A stretch of 64,000 bases of DNA from an uncultured Clostridia bacterium (GCA_947389015.1 CANDVA010000016.1:1-64000), one strand, 5' to 3'; positions 8,825 through 17,819 are shown, counted from the first letter of the stretch. Notes: generated by a model from the letters alone, not told the origin. Numbers and translations: made by a program.

Positions 8825-8855
8825 GCGCCGCCGTTCGGGGAATGAACGGCGGCGC
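8825..8855 (-). terminator. Strong hairpin with U-tract, possible attenuator
   Basis: Perfect 12-bp stem (8825-8836 with 8844-8855) and seven-base loop. Read on the minus strand it is followed by GCG and then TTTTT, giving an intrinsic terminator. It sits between the minus-strand promoter at 8899-8927 and the Cys-rich gene, so it could attenuate that gene or end a short RNA. Confidence 0.65.
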
Positions 8856-8898
8856 ATAGGATTTGGAGGGATTTGATTTCCTTTTCTAACCTGATTTA

Positions 8899-8927
8899 AT
8901 TTTACCACATTCCCTTTAAAAAATCAA
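8899..8927 (-). promoter_or_regulatory. Promoter for the Cys-rich small protein
   Basis: On the minus strand TTGATT (8927-8922) and TAAAAT (8904-8899) are separated by exactly 17 bases. Transcription would run through the hairpin at 8825-8855 into the 51-residue gene. Confidence 0.55.
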
Positions 8928-8933
8928 TGATTA

Positions 8934-8970
8934 TTACAAGATTGTAACTATTTTGTAACCTTTTTGTAAC
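8934..8970. promoter_or_regulatory. Operator-like TTGTAAC repeat cluster
   Basis: A perfect palindrome TTACAA-GA-TTGTAA at 8934-8947 is followed by two more TTGTAAC half-sites at 8953-8959 and 8964-8970. The three direct copies have an 11-bp period, about one helical turn. They lie between the divergent promoters at 8899-8927 (-) and 9029-9057 (+), the position expected for a shared regulator binding site. Confidence 0.45.
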
Positions 8971-9028
8971 CTTTTCGGATTTTCCGAGGATTTTTAATGA
9001 AATCAAGGTGAAAAATTTTAAAAAACAC

Positions 9029-9057
9029 TGGTCAAACCGGATATTTTGTGATATAAT
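9029..9057 (+). promoter_or_regulatory. Putative promoter for the hypothetical gene at 9103
   Basis: A perfect TATAAT at 9052-9057 has a weak -35 (TGGTCA, 9029-9034) at 17-base spacing, about 45 bases before the GTG start. The weak -35 would fit activator dependence. Confidence 0.4.
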
Positions 9058-9102
9058 TATTAGGGTATGCGAAATGCCGAAAAATCATTAAGAGGTGATT
9101 TC

Positions 9103-9621
9103 GTGAACGATATAGTCATCACGCCTCTCGATGGCGTTCTTTTCGACGGCAGGTGCATACGTCTCGGGGAGTACGCCGAGGATATCAAGGCTGACCTGGG
9201 CGCGCCCGAACGCGTACATAAAAATTCGCTGTACTATTTCTTAAGCGAGCTGCGTATCGATATCGGCGCGGACGGCACGGCGGAGTTCATTGAGTTCCTC
9301 GGAGGAACGGACGGAACTTTGCAGCCGACAATATACGGCGTTCCCGCTTTCGGAACGGGCGCGGACGAGCTGTATGGGCTGCTCGCCGAGAAAAACAGCG
9401 GCGGCGTCAACGACAGCGAGAACGGGTATTCCTACGCGTTTTTGAATATCTCCGTCGGCGTTTACCGCGAGAGCATACCCTCGAACATAGAGGAAATGAT
9501 TGCAGAAGCGGAGAGCGAGGGCTTTCCAATGAGCGCGGAAGATATCGCCGCAGAACGGAAAAAAGCCGCTTTCTGGGCGACGATCGGGATAGGTATAGGC
9601 GGATATTACGGGAAATCGTAA
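9103..9621 (+). CDS. Hypothetical protein
   Basis: 172 residues from the GTG at 9103, chosen because AGAGGTGA lies six bases upstream; an in-frame ATG at 9067 has no ribosome binding site. The protein is acidic, soluble and without a signal peptide. It starts VNDIVITPLDGVLFDGRCI and looks like an alpha/beta protein. A mildly hydrophobic Gly-rich end (about residues 155-168) closes it. I do not recognise the family. It stands alone, with a promoter-like TATAAT upstream and a 170-base gap before the next gene. Confidence 0.65.
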   Translation: MNDIVITPLDGVLFDGRCIRLGEYAEDIKADLGAPERVHKNSLYYFLSELRIDIGADGTAEFIEFLGGTDGTLQPTIYGVPAFGTGADELYGLLAEKNSGGVNDSENGYSYAFLNISVGVYRESIPSNIEEMIAEAESEGFPMSAEDIAAERKKAAFWATIGIGIGGYYGKS

Positions 9622-9790
9622 AAATACTCCCACAAATTTCCAATATGAAACTAAAAAGCAAAAACTTCGGACTACTGTATGGGTAATTATGCCCATTGAC
9701 ATATAACTGCAAATTGTTGCTGCAGCGGCGCTCGGTCGGACGAACAAGGTGAGACGGTGAGCAATTTGCTTTGAGATAAGGTGAAAACTT

Positions 9791-10900
9791 TTGATATATT
9801 TGGATAATGCCGCTACGACAAAGCCCTGCGAGGAATGTCGGCGGGCGGTCTGCGATACTATGGAGACGGCGTTCGGAAACGCGAGCTCTTTACATAAATT
9901 GGGAACCTGTTCCATGCAGATAATGTCCCGCGCAAAAAAAACGATACTGTCGGCACTTTCGGGGACGAAAACTCCGCTTGACGGAACGATCGTATTTACC
10001 TCTGGAGCTACCGAGAGCAACAATACCGCGCTTTTGGGCGCTGTGCACAAATCTCGTCCTCACGGGAAGAAAATAGTGTCTACGGCTATCGAGCACCCGT
10101 CCGTGGCGAAAACGCTCACGCGGCTCGAGGAGGACGGCTTTGAGGTCGTAAGGCTCGCGCCTAAGGATCATGAGGATTTCACGGGGGCGCTTATCGGCGC
10201 GGTCGACGAGAATACGGCGCTGGTCAGCGCTATGGCGGTCAACAACGAGACGGGGTTCAAGATCGACGTTCCGAGGCTGTACCGCGAGGTCAAGCGTAAA
10301 AATCCGAAAACCGTCGTGCATATCGACGCGGTGCAGGGATTTCTTAAGGTTCCGCTTGACGGCGATCTGATAAGCGTTTCTGGGCATAAGATACACGCCT
10401 CGAAGGGTATCGGCGCACTGTTTGTCAAAAAGGGACGGAATATTCTCCCGCTTATGCTCGGCGGCGGTCAGCAGGGAGATATGCGTTCGGGCACCGAGCC
10501 TATCGAGCTTATCGCGGGATTTGAAGCGGCGGTCAAGGCTTACCGCGGCGATACCGCAAAATTCGCCGAATTGAAAGCTTATCTGCTTGACAGGTTGACC
10601 AGATTGGACAATATCGGAATAAACTCGGAAGCTCTTTGCGTACCGAATATCATAAATTTCAGCGTTCGCGGAGTGCGTTCGGAGATAATGCTCCACTCCC
10701 TTGAGGAGGACGGGATATACGTCTCAAGCGGCTCGGCGTGCTCGCGCGGCAAGAAAAGCGGCGTGCTCGGCGCGCTGGGAGTATCCGACAGGGACGCGGA
10801 CTGCGCGGTCAGGGTGTCGCTGTGCGCGGATAACACCGTCGAAGAGCTTGACGCGCTGTGTGTGAAGATCGCGAAAACCATTGAAAGGGTCAGACGATGA
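9791..10900 (+). CDS. Cysteine desulfurase (NifS/IscS family)
   Basis: 369-residue PLP enzyme releasing sulfur from cysteine as an enzyme persulfide. Visible features are YLDNAATTKP at the N-terminus, ATESNN, HIDAVQG, the PLP lysine in SGHKIHASKG (about residue 199), and the catalytic Cys in SSGSACSRGK (about 317). The start is TTG with AAGGTGA six bases before it. It overlaps thiI by four bases (ATGA). By analogy with the Bacillus NifZ-ThiI pair it probably feeds sulfur to ThiI for tRNA thiolation. Confidence 0.94.
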   Translation: MIYLDNAATTKPCEECRRAVCDTMETAFGNASSLHKLGTCSMQIMSRAKKTILSALSGTKTPLDGTIVFTSGATESNNTALLGAVHKSRPHGKKIVSTAIEHPSVAKTLTRLEEDGFEVVRLAPKDHEDFTGALIGAVDENTALVSAMAVNNETGFKIDVPRLYREVKRKNPKTVVHIDAVQGFLKVPLDGDLISVSGHKIHASKGIGALFVKKGRNILPLMLGGGQQGDMRSGTEPIELIAGFEAAVKAYRGDTAKFAELKAYLLDRLTRLDNIGINSEALCVPNIINFSVRGVRSEIMLHSLEEDGIYVSSGSACSRGKKSGVLGALGVSDRDADCAVRVSLCADNTVEELDALCVKIAKTIERVRR

Positions 10901-12093
10901 AGGAAATTATACTGGCTAAGTACGGGGAGATCGCCCTTAAAGGTGAAAATAAGAACACCTTTGAGGATATGCTCCTCAGAAATATAAAAAGGCGGCTGAA
11001 AAAGGTCGGAAGATTTGATTACAGCCGTAGGCAGTCGACGATTTACATCGAGCCGTCGGAGGACGACGAGGATATCGGCGAGGCAGTGCGGAGACTGAAA
11101 AACGTTTTCGGGATAGGCGCGATACAGAGATGCGCGGTATTCCCGAAGGATTTTTCGGCAGTCGTACAAAACCTCGGAGAGTATCTGGCGGACACGCTCG
11201 GAGGAGCGAAAACCTTTAAAATAGAGGCGAAGCGCTCCGACAAGACGTTCCCGATGAAATCGCCCGAAATACAGCAGCGGCTCGGCGACGCGGTGCTTGA
11301 CGCGTTCCCGCATCTCGGCGTGGACGTGCATGATCCCGAAGTGACCGTGCGGCTGGAAATTCGCGACAACGGCGCGTACCTCTCCGCCGAGAGAATAATC
11401 GGCGCGGGCGGAATGCCTGTCGGAAGCAGCGGAAAGGCGCTGCTGATGCTCTCGGGCGGGATAGACTCCCCCGTCGCGGGCTATATGATGGCAAAGCGCG
11501 GATTGGTTGTCGACTGCATTCATTACGTTAGTCCTCCGTATACCTCGGAAAGAGCGCGGCTCAAGGTCGAAAAGCTCTGCGAGGAAATGACCGAGTTCTG
11601 CGGGGACATTATCTTTTATTGCGTGCCGTTCACCGAAATTCAGGAGGCGCTGCGGGACAACTGCCCCGAGCAGTATTTCACGGTGCTTATGCGCAGACTT
11701 ATGGTGAAGATCGCCAACAGGATATGCGCGAAAGACGGTTACGGCGCGATAATCACGGGCGAAAGCCTGGCGCAGGTCGCAAGTCAGACCCTGCCCGCTC
11801 TGTACTGCACAAACGCGGCTGCGGAGTTCCCCGTATTTCGTCCCGTAATAGGAATGGACAAGATCGAGATCACCGAGATATCGCGTAAAATAGGTACCTA
11901 CGAGACCTCGATAATGCCCTACGAGGACTGCTGTACGGTATTTTCGCCAAAGCACCCGCGCACCAAGCCGAAGTTCGACGAGGTGATCGGCGCGGAAAGC
12001 TCCTTCGATTTTGACAAGATGATCGACGAGGCTGTCTCGAATATTGAAATAAAGCGGTTCAGATACGGGGAGGAGACGGTTTTCTTAGACTAA
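10897..12093 (+). CDS. thiI: ThiI, tRNA 4-thiouridine synthase
   Basis: 398 residues. The THUMP RNA-binding region is at about 60-165. The adenylating PP-loop domain carries LLMLSGGIDSPVAGY from about residue 182. The protein uses ATP and sulfur from the adjacent cysteine desulfurase to make 4-thiouridine at position 8 of tRNA. The C-terminal rhodanese domain of E. coli ThiI is absent, as in other Firmicute enzymes. The start overlaps the desulfurase gene and the stop overlaps the next start as TAATG, so the three genes are coupled. Confidence 0.94.
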   Translation: MKEIILAKYGEIALKGENKNTFEDMLLRNIKRRLKKVGRFDYSRRQSTIYIEPSEDDEDIGEAVRRLKNVFGIGAIQRCAVFPKDFSAVVQNLGEYLADTLGGAKTFKIEAKRSDKTFPMKSPEIQQRLGDAVLDAFPHLGVDVHDPEVTVRLEIRDNGAYLSAERIIGAGGMPVGSSGKALLMLSGGIDSPVAGYMMAKRGLVVDCIHYVSPPYTSERARLKVEKLCEEMTEFCGDIIFYCVPFTEIQEALRDNCPEQYFTVLMRRLMVKIANRICAKDGYGAIITGESLAQVASQTLPALYCTNAAAEFPVFRPVIGMDKIEITEISRKIGTYETSIMPYEDCCTVFSPKHPRTKPKFDEVIGAESSFDFDKMIDEAVSNIEIKRFRYGEETVFLD

Positions 12094-12638
12094 TGGAGGA
12101 GATGTATAACAGAATAAACGGTCTTGCGCGGCAGCTTACGGAGAAATGTACGGCGGCGGGCGTTAAGATATCGACGGCGGAAAGCTGCACGGGAGGTATG
12201 ATCTCGGCGGCGGTCACGGCGGTATCGGGGAGTTCGGCGGTCATCGAATTGGGTATTTGCAGCTATTCCAACAGGATAAAGCGGGATATCCTCGGAGTGA
12301 CCGAGGGTACGCTGTCACGGTTCTCGGAGTACAGCACAGCCTGCGCGGAGGAAATGGCAAGGGGAGCCATTAAGGTCTCGGGAGCGGACTTCGCGGTCGC
12401 GACAAGCGGCGTTGCGGGTCCCACGGGAGGTACGGAGGAAAATCCCGTCGGCACGGTCTATATCTGCGTCGCGGACAGAAATTCGGTCACCTCCGAAAAA
12501 TGCCTGTTTGAAAACAAGGGCAGAGACCATATCAGAGCGGCGGCGACCGAAAAGGCGCTTGAAATGCTGCTCGATAAAATCTTACAGACAACAACGAATT
12601 TACAGACAATACAATTGAAAGGGAAAAAAAATGGCTAA
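12093..12638 (+). CDS. pncC: CinA C-terminal family amidohydrolase
   Basis: 181 residues of the CinA C-terminal (PncC, nicotinamide-nucleotide amidase) family. Typical elements are STAESCTGGMISAAV near residue 28, YSNRIKRDILGV, and TSGVAGPTGGT followed by NPVGTVYI. The enzyme deamidates NMN to nicotinate mononucleotide in pyridine nucleotide recycling. This is the stand-alone form without the molybdopterin-binding half of full CinA. It is coupled to thiI and overlaps the first sortase gene by eight bases. Confidence 0.88.
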   Translation: MEEMYNRINGLARQLTEKCTAAGVKISTAESCTGGMISAAVTAVSGSSAVIELGICSYSNRIKRDILGVTEGTLSRFSEYSTACAEEMARGAIKVSGADFAVATSGVAGPTGGTEENPVGTVYICVADRNSVTSEKCLFENKGRDHIRAAATEKALEMLLDKILQTTTNLQTIQLKGKKNG

Positions 12639-13824
12639 CAACAGAAACAGAAACGACAGAAACTACGCACTGGATAAATTCGACGTCGATATCAGAGAGC
12701 CTTCGAGAAAAAGACCTACGGGCAAGCCCTCGGGCGGCAAAAAGCGCAAGTCCCGAAATCCGATCGTGAGATTTGCGACGGCGGTATTCCCGCAGGCAAG
12801 AGACTCGGGAGCGGAAAAGGCGCGCAAGGCGCTGCTGCTTGTGGCTATCGCGATTCTTATCGGCACGATGTCGTTCCTTATCTGGCAGATCGTCGGAATG
12901 AACCAAGCGGGCAAGACCAATGACGAGATCGCGAGCTTAGGAGGCGTACCAATGCCCGAAATGTCGAGCAGCTATCGGCAGCCTGCGCATATCGCAAACC
13001 CAAGCTCCAGTATCGCGACGACGGCGGGATCTCTCGTTCCGGAGGTTGTCGACCTCACGCCCGTTGTGAATAAGCCTATCGAGGCAAATTGGGATGAGCT
13101 CAGAAAGATAAACCCCGATATAAAAGCGTGGGTACAGATAACCGGTACTATGCTGAACGACGCCGTTGTTCAGGGTACGGATAACGATTATTATCTCAAT
13201 CACGATTTCTACGGCAATGAGTCGATCTCTGGCACGGTATTCTCGACCTACCTCAACGACTGGAACGACCCGAACGACAAAAACAAGATCCTTTTCGGTC
13301 ACAATATGGAGAACGGTTACTTCTTCGCATACGTTATGCACTACGTACCCGACGATCAGTATTCCGAGCCGCTGTCGTTCTACAAGACCCATCCGACGGT
13401 ACTGATGTCCACTCCCGAGGGCGGAAGCGCGACGTACAAGATATTCGCGGGTATTCTGGCGAATACCGAGCCGCAGTACGGAGAGGTGTTCGACTACATC
13501 ACAAAGACCCGCTTTGACAGCGTTGACGACTTCAACAACTACATCATCGAGATCATGGACAGAAGCTGGTTCTTTACCGACGTCGACCTGACCTACGGCG
13601 ACGAGCTGCTCACGCTGTCGACCTGCTACTGGCCGCTCGGCAAAGGCGTTGATACGCGCTGGGTGCTGTTCGCGAGAAAGGTACGCCCCGGCGAGAGCGA
13701 AGACGTTAATACCTCGGTCGCTACGCGCAACTATCAGGCAAAGCTCTTCGACTATTACTACGATCTCAAGGGAGGCAGCTGGGAAGGCTCTGTATGGGAT
13801 CGCTCAAAGCTGCTGAGCTATTGA
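12631..13824 (+). CDS. Class B sortase 1
   Basis: 397-residue membrane-anchored transpeptidase. A basic N-terminus precedes a single membrane segment (about residues 70-90), then an extracellular spacer and a sortase B domain (about 150-365). The catalytic residues are visible: His in LFGHNMENGYF, Cys in LTLSTCYWP, Arg in TRWVLFARKV. Sortase B enzymes cleave a C-terminal NPxT(N/G)-like signal and attach the protein to peptidoglycan. First of three consecutive sortase B genes. No substrate is encoded next to it; the NPGTG protein at 28134-28823 is a candidate. Confidence 0.9.
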   Translation: MANNRNRNDRNYALDKFDVDIREPSRKRPTGKPSGGKKRKSRNPIVRFATAVFPQARDSGAEKARKALLLVAIAILIGTMSFLIWQIVGMNQAGKTNDEIASLGGVPMPEMSSSYRQPAHIANPSSSIATTAGSLVPEVVDLTPVVNKPIEANWDELRKINPDIKAWVQITGTMLNDAVVQGTDNDYYLNHDFYGNESISGTVFSTYLNDWNDPNDKNKILFGHNMENGYFFAYVMHYVPDDQYSEPLSFYKTHPTVLMSTPEGGSATYKIFAGILANTEPQYGEVFDYITKTRFDSVDDFNNYIIEIMDRSWFFTDVDLTYGDELLTLSTCYWPLGKGVDTRWVLFARKVRPGESEDVNTSVATRNYQAKLFDYYYDLKGGSWEGSVWDRSKLLSY

Positions 13825-13874
13825 TAATTTAACGGTTAGGTAAAAAAATCACATTATTTAGGAGGAAATTTATC

Positions 13875-15065
13875 ATGGCAAAAATGGAAGAAAAGGATAA
13901 CGCGTTTATGCGCGTGGTTAAATACCTTATCCCATGGGAGGGCGACAAGCCCTCGGAGAAGATAAGAAAGCTTATCTTTATCGCGGCGGCGGTAGTGCTG
14001 ATCGTTACCGTTACGATACTTATCATCAACGGCGTCAACTCGGCTAAAGACAAGGAGCAGAACAGCAATCTTGCTAATATTTACAGCCAAGGCGGTTCTT
14101 CGTCAACCGATTCGAACAGCAGCTCGTCCGATACGTCGTCAAGCACCTCCGGCAACTCCAGCACCAACAGCAGCACGAGCAGCAGCACAAACAGTACGTC
14201 GTCTACCTCGTCGACAAGCTCAAGCACTTCGAGCGGCAATTCAAGCGATCCCTACGAGGAGAAGCCCAATGCTCCCGCCGTAATCCAGGGCAATTTCGAG
14301 GAGCTTCTGGCGATCAACTCCGATATCGTGGGATGGCTGACTATCGACGGCGTGGTAAATCTGCCCGTTATGCAGACGGACGACAACGAATATTACCTCA
14401 CTCACGACTTCTACAACAACCCCAGCAAGACCGGTGCGCTTTACGTTGACTATCACAACAAGGTAACGGCGGGCGGCAAGCCCGACAACACCGTAATCTA
14501 CGGTCATAACGACGCGGGCGCCGAGTACTTCGGCGGTCTGCCCAACTATTTCAACTACTCGATAACCACGGGAGATCCCAACAACATCAGCTTCTACAAG
14601 AACCACCCGACGATCACCTACAACACGATCTACAAGAACTCCACATACAAGATCTTTGCGGGCATCCTCACGAACGTTTACGAGGAAGACGGCGCGGTAT
14701 TCCCGTACCACACGATCCGCAGCTTCGGCAGCAAATCCGATTTCGACAATTACTGCGCGAACATTCTCGACCGCTCCAACTTCATCAACCCCGACGTTGA
14801 TCTTCAGTACGGCGACAAGCTCCTTACCCTGTCCACTTGTATGTGGAACTACGGTACTCCCAGCATTTCCGCTGGCGAGGCTCACCTGCGCTGGGTACTC
14901 TTCGCGCGTGAGGTCCGCGATGGCGAGAGCGCGTCCGTTGACGTAAGCAAGGCTTACGCTAACCCCGATCCCCTGTTCTTCGACGCTTACTACAACAACT
15001 ACGCAGGCGGAAGCTGGGGAGGCAGAAAGTGGCCGAAGGATCTTATCAAGGACTTCGCGGGATAA
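13875..15065 (+). CDS. Class B sortase 2 with Ser/Thr-rich spacer
   Basis: 396 residues. A cytoplasmic start is followed by a membrane segment at about 37-56, a low-complexity spacer almost wholly of Ser, Thr, Asn and Gly at about 74-120, then the sortase B domain. The catalytic His is in VIYGHNDAG, the Cys in LTLSTCMWN and the Arg in LRWVLFAREV. The spacer probably carries the enzyme through the wall. AGGAGG precedes the ATG. A perfect 12-bp hairpin follows the gene. Confidence 0.9.
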   Translation: MAKMEEKDNAFMRVVKYLIPWEGDKPSEKIRKLIFIAAAVVLIVTVTILIINGVNSAKDKEQNSNLANIYSQGGSSSTDSNSSSSDTSSSTSGNSSTNSSTSSSTNSTSSTSSTSSSTSSGNSSDPYEEKPNAPAVIQGNFEELLAINSDIVGWLTIDGVVNLPVMQTDDNEYYLTHDFYNNPSKTGALYVDYHNKVTAGGKPDNTVIYGHNDAGAEYFGGLPNYFNYSITTGDPNNISFYKNHPTITYNTIYKNSTYKIFAGILTNVYEEDGAVFPYHTIRSFGSKSDFDNYCANILDRSNFINPDVDLQYGDKLLTLSTCMWNYGTPSISAGEAHLRWVLFAREVRDGESASVDVSKAYANPDPLFFDAYYNNYAGGSWGGRKWPKDLIKDFAG

Positions 15066-15096
15066 TTTAACGCAATACAACACAACATAAGGATAT

Positions 15097-15133
15097 GTTC
15101 TCATAGCCCGTGAACACACGCGGCTATGAGAAC
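15097..15133 (+). promoter_or_regulatory. Intercistronic hairpin between sortases 2 and 3
   Basis: GTTCTCATAGCC (15097-15108) pairs perfectly with GGCTATGAGAAC (15122-15133) around a 13-base loop. No T-run follows, so it is more likely an mRNA stability or processing structure than a terminator. Confidence 0.5.
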
Positions 15134-15174
15134 AATTCGTGTATCATCAGCAGGCTCTGAAAGGATGAACAACA

Positions 15175-16296
15175 ATGGCAGAAATGGATATGGGGCTTGC
15201 TCCCCGCGGCAACAAGAACGGCAGGAAAAAGAAAAAACACAAAAAGCAGAGCTTATGGAACAGTATCGTCTCGGGACTTATACCATGCAAGGGAGACAGT
15301 ACGACCGAAATCGTCAGGAAGATCGTTTTCCTTGCGGCGCTTATCGTGCTTGTCGTTGCCGTTGTGCTGATCGCCGCGCACTATCTTCAGTACGGTCGTC
15401 TGGACGCTAACACTAACGACGGAAACGGCAGCGAGTATAACGCTACCGACGCGTATATCGTCGACCTGAAAAACAAAACCCCCACTCCGGAGCAGATACA
15501 GCAGCTGCCGCAGGGCACGATCAACTCGGAATACGCCTCGCTTTACGCCGAAAACAACGATTTTATCGGCTGGCTGAGCGTCCCGGGCACAAATATCAAC
15601 TATCCGGTTATGCAGACCGACAACAACGACGACTATCTGCATACAAATTTCCAGAAGGAATACGCCTTTGAGGGCACGCTTTTCGCGGATTACCGCGGAA
15701 AGATAAGTCCCGAGGAGATGCCGCACAATACGGTCATTTACGGGCATAATATGCTGTACAAGTTCCAGTTCTCGGCGCTGATGAACTATATGCGCGATAT
15801 CGACTTTATGAGGCTTGCGCCCGTCGTCGACTTCAACACCCTTTATCAGGACAACAAGTACAAGATAATTTCCGTATTTCTCACGAATATCAACGAGGAA
15901 GACGGCGAGGTGTTCGATTACACGGGAGCGACCTACTTCAACAATCAGGCGGAATTCTACGATTTCGTTCTGGAATGCGAGGACAGAAGCTATTACGATA
16001 CGGGAGTTGACGTGGAATACGGCGACGAGTTCCTTACCCTGTCCACCTGCAATCAGGACACGTATATGGATCTGAGACTGGTAGTCGTGGCGAGAAAGGT
16101 TCGCCCCAACGAAAATCCCGAGGTCGATACCGAGAGGATCATCAGAAAGGACAGCATAAAGTTCTTCGAGGCGTATTACGAATTATACGGACAGCTCTGG
16201 AAAGGCAGAACGTGGGATATCTCACTGGTCAAGGGAATGGACGAATATTTACGGGAAAACGGTCTTGAGGACGATCCCGCAGACTATGAGGAATAA
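15175..16296 (+). CDS. Class B sortase 3
   Basis: 373 residues with a very basic N-terminus (GRKKKKHKKQ), a membrane segment at about 45-65, and a sortase B domain. The catalytic His is in VIYGHNMLYKF, the Cys in LTLSTCNQD, and the probable Arg in LRLVVVARKV. It lacks the long Ser/Thr spacer of sortase 2. The SpoIID-like gene starts six bases downstream, suggesting cotranscription. The three sortases share roughly the same core but differ in spacers, which hints at separate substrates or positions in the wall. Confidence 0.88.
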   Translation: MAEMDMGLAPRGNKNGRKKKKHKKQSLWNSIVSGLIPCKGDSTTEIVRKIVFLAALIVLVVAVVLIAAHYLQYGRLDANTNDGNGSEYNATDAYIVDLKNKTPTPEQIQQLPQGTINSEYASLYAENNDFIGWLSVPGTNINYPVMQTDNNDDYLHTNFQKEYAFEGTLFADYRGKISPEEMPHNTVIYGHNMLYKFQFSALMNYMRDIDFMRLAPVVDFNTLYQDNKYKIISVFLTNINEEDGEVFDYTGATYFNNQAEFYDFVLECEDRSYYDTGVDVEYGDEFLTLSTCNQDTYMDLRLVVVARKVRPNENPEVDTERIIRKDSIKFFEAYYELYGQLWKGRTWDISLVKGMDEYLRENGLEDDPADYEE

Positions 16297-16302
16297 TAAA
16301 AT

Positions 16303-17784
16303 ATGAAAAAACTTTCATTGGTAAAAATCATTGCGGCGCTATGCATATGCAATGTATACCTGTTCACCTGCGGAGTGATAGGCGTTGTCGGCGGCGGCAA
16401 TGCCGCGGTCGCGGACGACGAGCCCGATAAGGACAAAGAGGCAACGGGACAGGGTACGCAGGATTTCCTGCTGCCCGACAACAACCTTGCCGACCCCGTC
16501 ACGCCCGATAATAAAAACGAAATACTTGAGAAGATCGATATCGTCAGCTTTGGTAAGCCGTCTATCGTGAAGCAGCCCGTAAGCGCGGATTTTGTTCCCG
16601 GAAGGCTTACCGAAAAGCTGCCGAGCGCGGACGCCGTAAGCTCCGAAAGCTCGTCATCGAGCAGCGTGTTCGTTATCGAGCCGCAGGAGCCCGACCCGCC
16701 TCCTGTTTCGACGTTTACTTCCGACGATATTCCCGATCCCGTTGAGAGCGAACCTTCCGGCTCGTCCACCAATACGTCGAGCGTTCCCGAAACCTCCGAG
16801 CCCGACACTTCGGATACCTCCGATACCTCGGAGCCGACCTCGAGCAGCACGAGCAGTTCAAGCAGCTCCACAAGCTCGAGCAGCTCAAGCACGACGACCT
16901 CCGAGCCAACCTCTTCAAGCTCGTCGTCATCTTCGTCGATACCCGTTCAGCCCAACGAGGTCACTACGAACACCTCCGCGGCTAACGAGATACTGTCCGT
17001 AAGCGTTAACGGCGACGTCGTATCGGGTACGGCGCTCAATATCGTATCGGGTATTGTCGCGAACGAAGTCGGCGGCTCGTTCGCCCCCGAGGCGATAAAG
17101 GCGCAGGCTGTCGCGGCGTACACCTACATAAAATACTTCAATCTGCGCGGAAGCACGCCGAGCGCGTACATTAACGAGCCTAGCGACTCGATAAAGGTGC
17201 TCGTGGCTTCGGTGATCGGCGAGGCGGTCTACTACAACGGCGAGGTCATTCAGGCGACCTACTCCGCGTCCTCGGCGGGCTGCACAGCCTCGAGCGTGAA
17301 CGTATGGGGCACCGACCTGCCGTATCTGCAAAGCGTTTACTGCGAGCTTGACGCGCAGTACGACCCGAATTACGGCAGAACCAAGCGGTTCAAGGCAGAC
17401 GACATCAAGGCGCGCGTATACAGCACAACGGGCATTTCGCTGAACGGCGACCCGTCGGGGTGGTTCACCATCGAGAGCCGCAACGAGGGAAAATATGTCG
17501 GCAAGATGAGCATCGGCGGCTATCATACGTACATAGACAGCGACGGCGATACCGTCTCGATAACGGGACGTGTGTTCCGTGAGAGAATAATGAGCTTTGA
17601 CGTCCGCTCGAGCGCGTTCGATATCAACTACGACAGCAGCAGTAACGAGTTCGTTGTTACCACCTACGGCTACGGTCACGGCGTGGGCATGAGCCAGAAC
17701 GGCGCAAACGCACTCGCGACATACCTCGGCTGGGATTACAAGCAAATTCTCGAATTCTATTACACGGGTACGACCGTAAGATAA
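16303..17784 (+). CDS. SpoIID/LytB-domain surface protein
   Basis: 493 residues. An N-terminal signal or membrane anchor (residues 4-28) is followed by a long disordered region rich in Asp, Glu, Pro and poly-Ser/Thr (about 35-225). A C-terminal SpoIID domain (about 235-493) carries NEVGGSFAPEAIKAQAVAAYTY and the ending YGYGHGVGMSQNGA. SpoIID is a lytic transglycosylase acting on denuded glycan during sporulation; LytB-type relatives modify or enhance wall hydrolysis. Linkage to three sortases suggests wall remodelling at sites of protein anchoring. Confidence 0.88.
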   Translation: MKKLSLVKIIAALCICNVYLFTCGVIGVVGGGNAAVADDEPDKDKEATGQGTQDFLLPDNNLADPVTPDNKNEILEKIDIVSFGKPSIVKQPVSADFVPGRLTEKLPSADAVSSESSSSSSVFVIEPQEPDPPPVSTFTSDDIPDPVESEPSGSSTNTSSVPETSEPDTSDTSDTSEPTSSSTSSSSSSTSSSSSSTTTSEPTSSSSSSSSSIPVQPNEVTTNTSAANEILSVSVNGDVVSGTALNIVSGIVANEVGGSFAPEAIKAQAVAAYTYIKYFNLRGSTPSAYINEPSDSIKVLVASVIGEAVYYNGEVIQATYSASSAGCTASSVNVWGTDLPYLQSVYCELDAQYDPNYGRTKRFKADDIKARVYSTTGISLNGDPSGWFTIESRNEGKYVGKMSIGGYHTYIDSDGDTVSITGRVFRERIMSFDVRSSAFDINYDSSSNEFVVTTYGYGHGVGMSQNGANALATYLGWDYKQILEFYYTGTTVR

Positions 17785-17789
17785 AGCAA

Positions 17790-17819
17790 AGCGGCAAGGC
17801 GAATACCTTGCCGCTTATT
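17790..17819. terminator. Bidirectional intrinsic terminator
   Basis: Perfect 10-bp stem AGCGGCAAGG/CCTTGCCGCT with a six-base loop between the convergent SpoIID-like (+) and GNAT (-) genes. TATTTTA follows on the plus strand and a T-rich stretch on the minus strand. Confidence 0.8.

Noticed and set aside
14098-14250. AGC/TCG tandem repeat tract as a non-coding microsatellite
   Set aside because: It is in frame and encodes the Ser/Thr/Asn spacer of sortase 2; codons vary while residues are kept.
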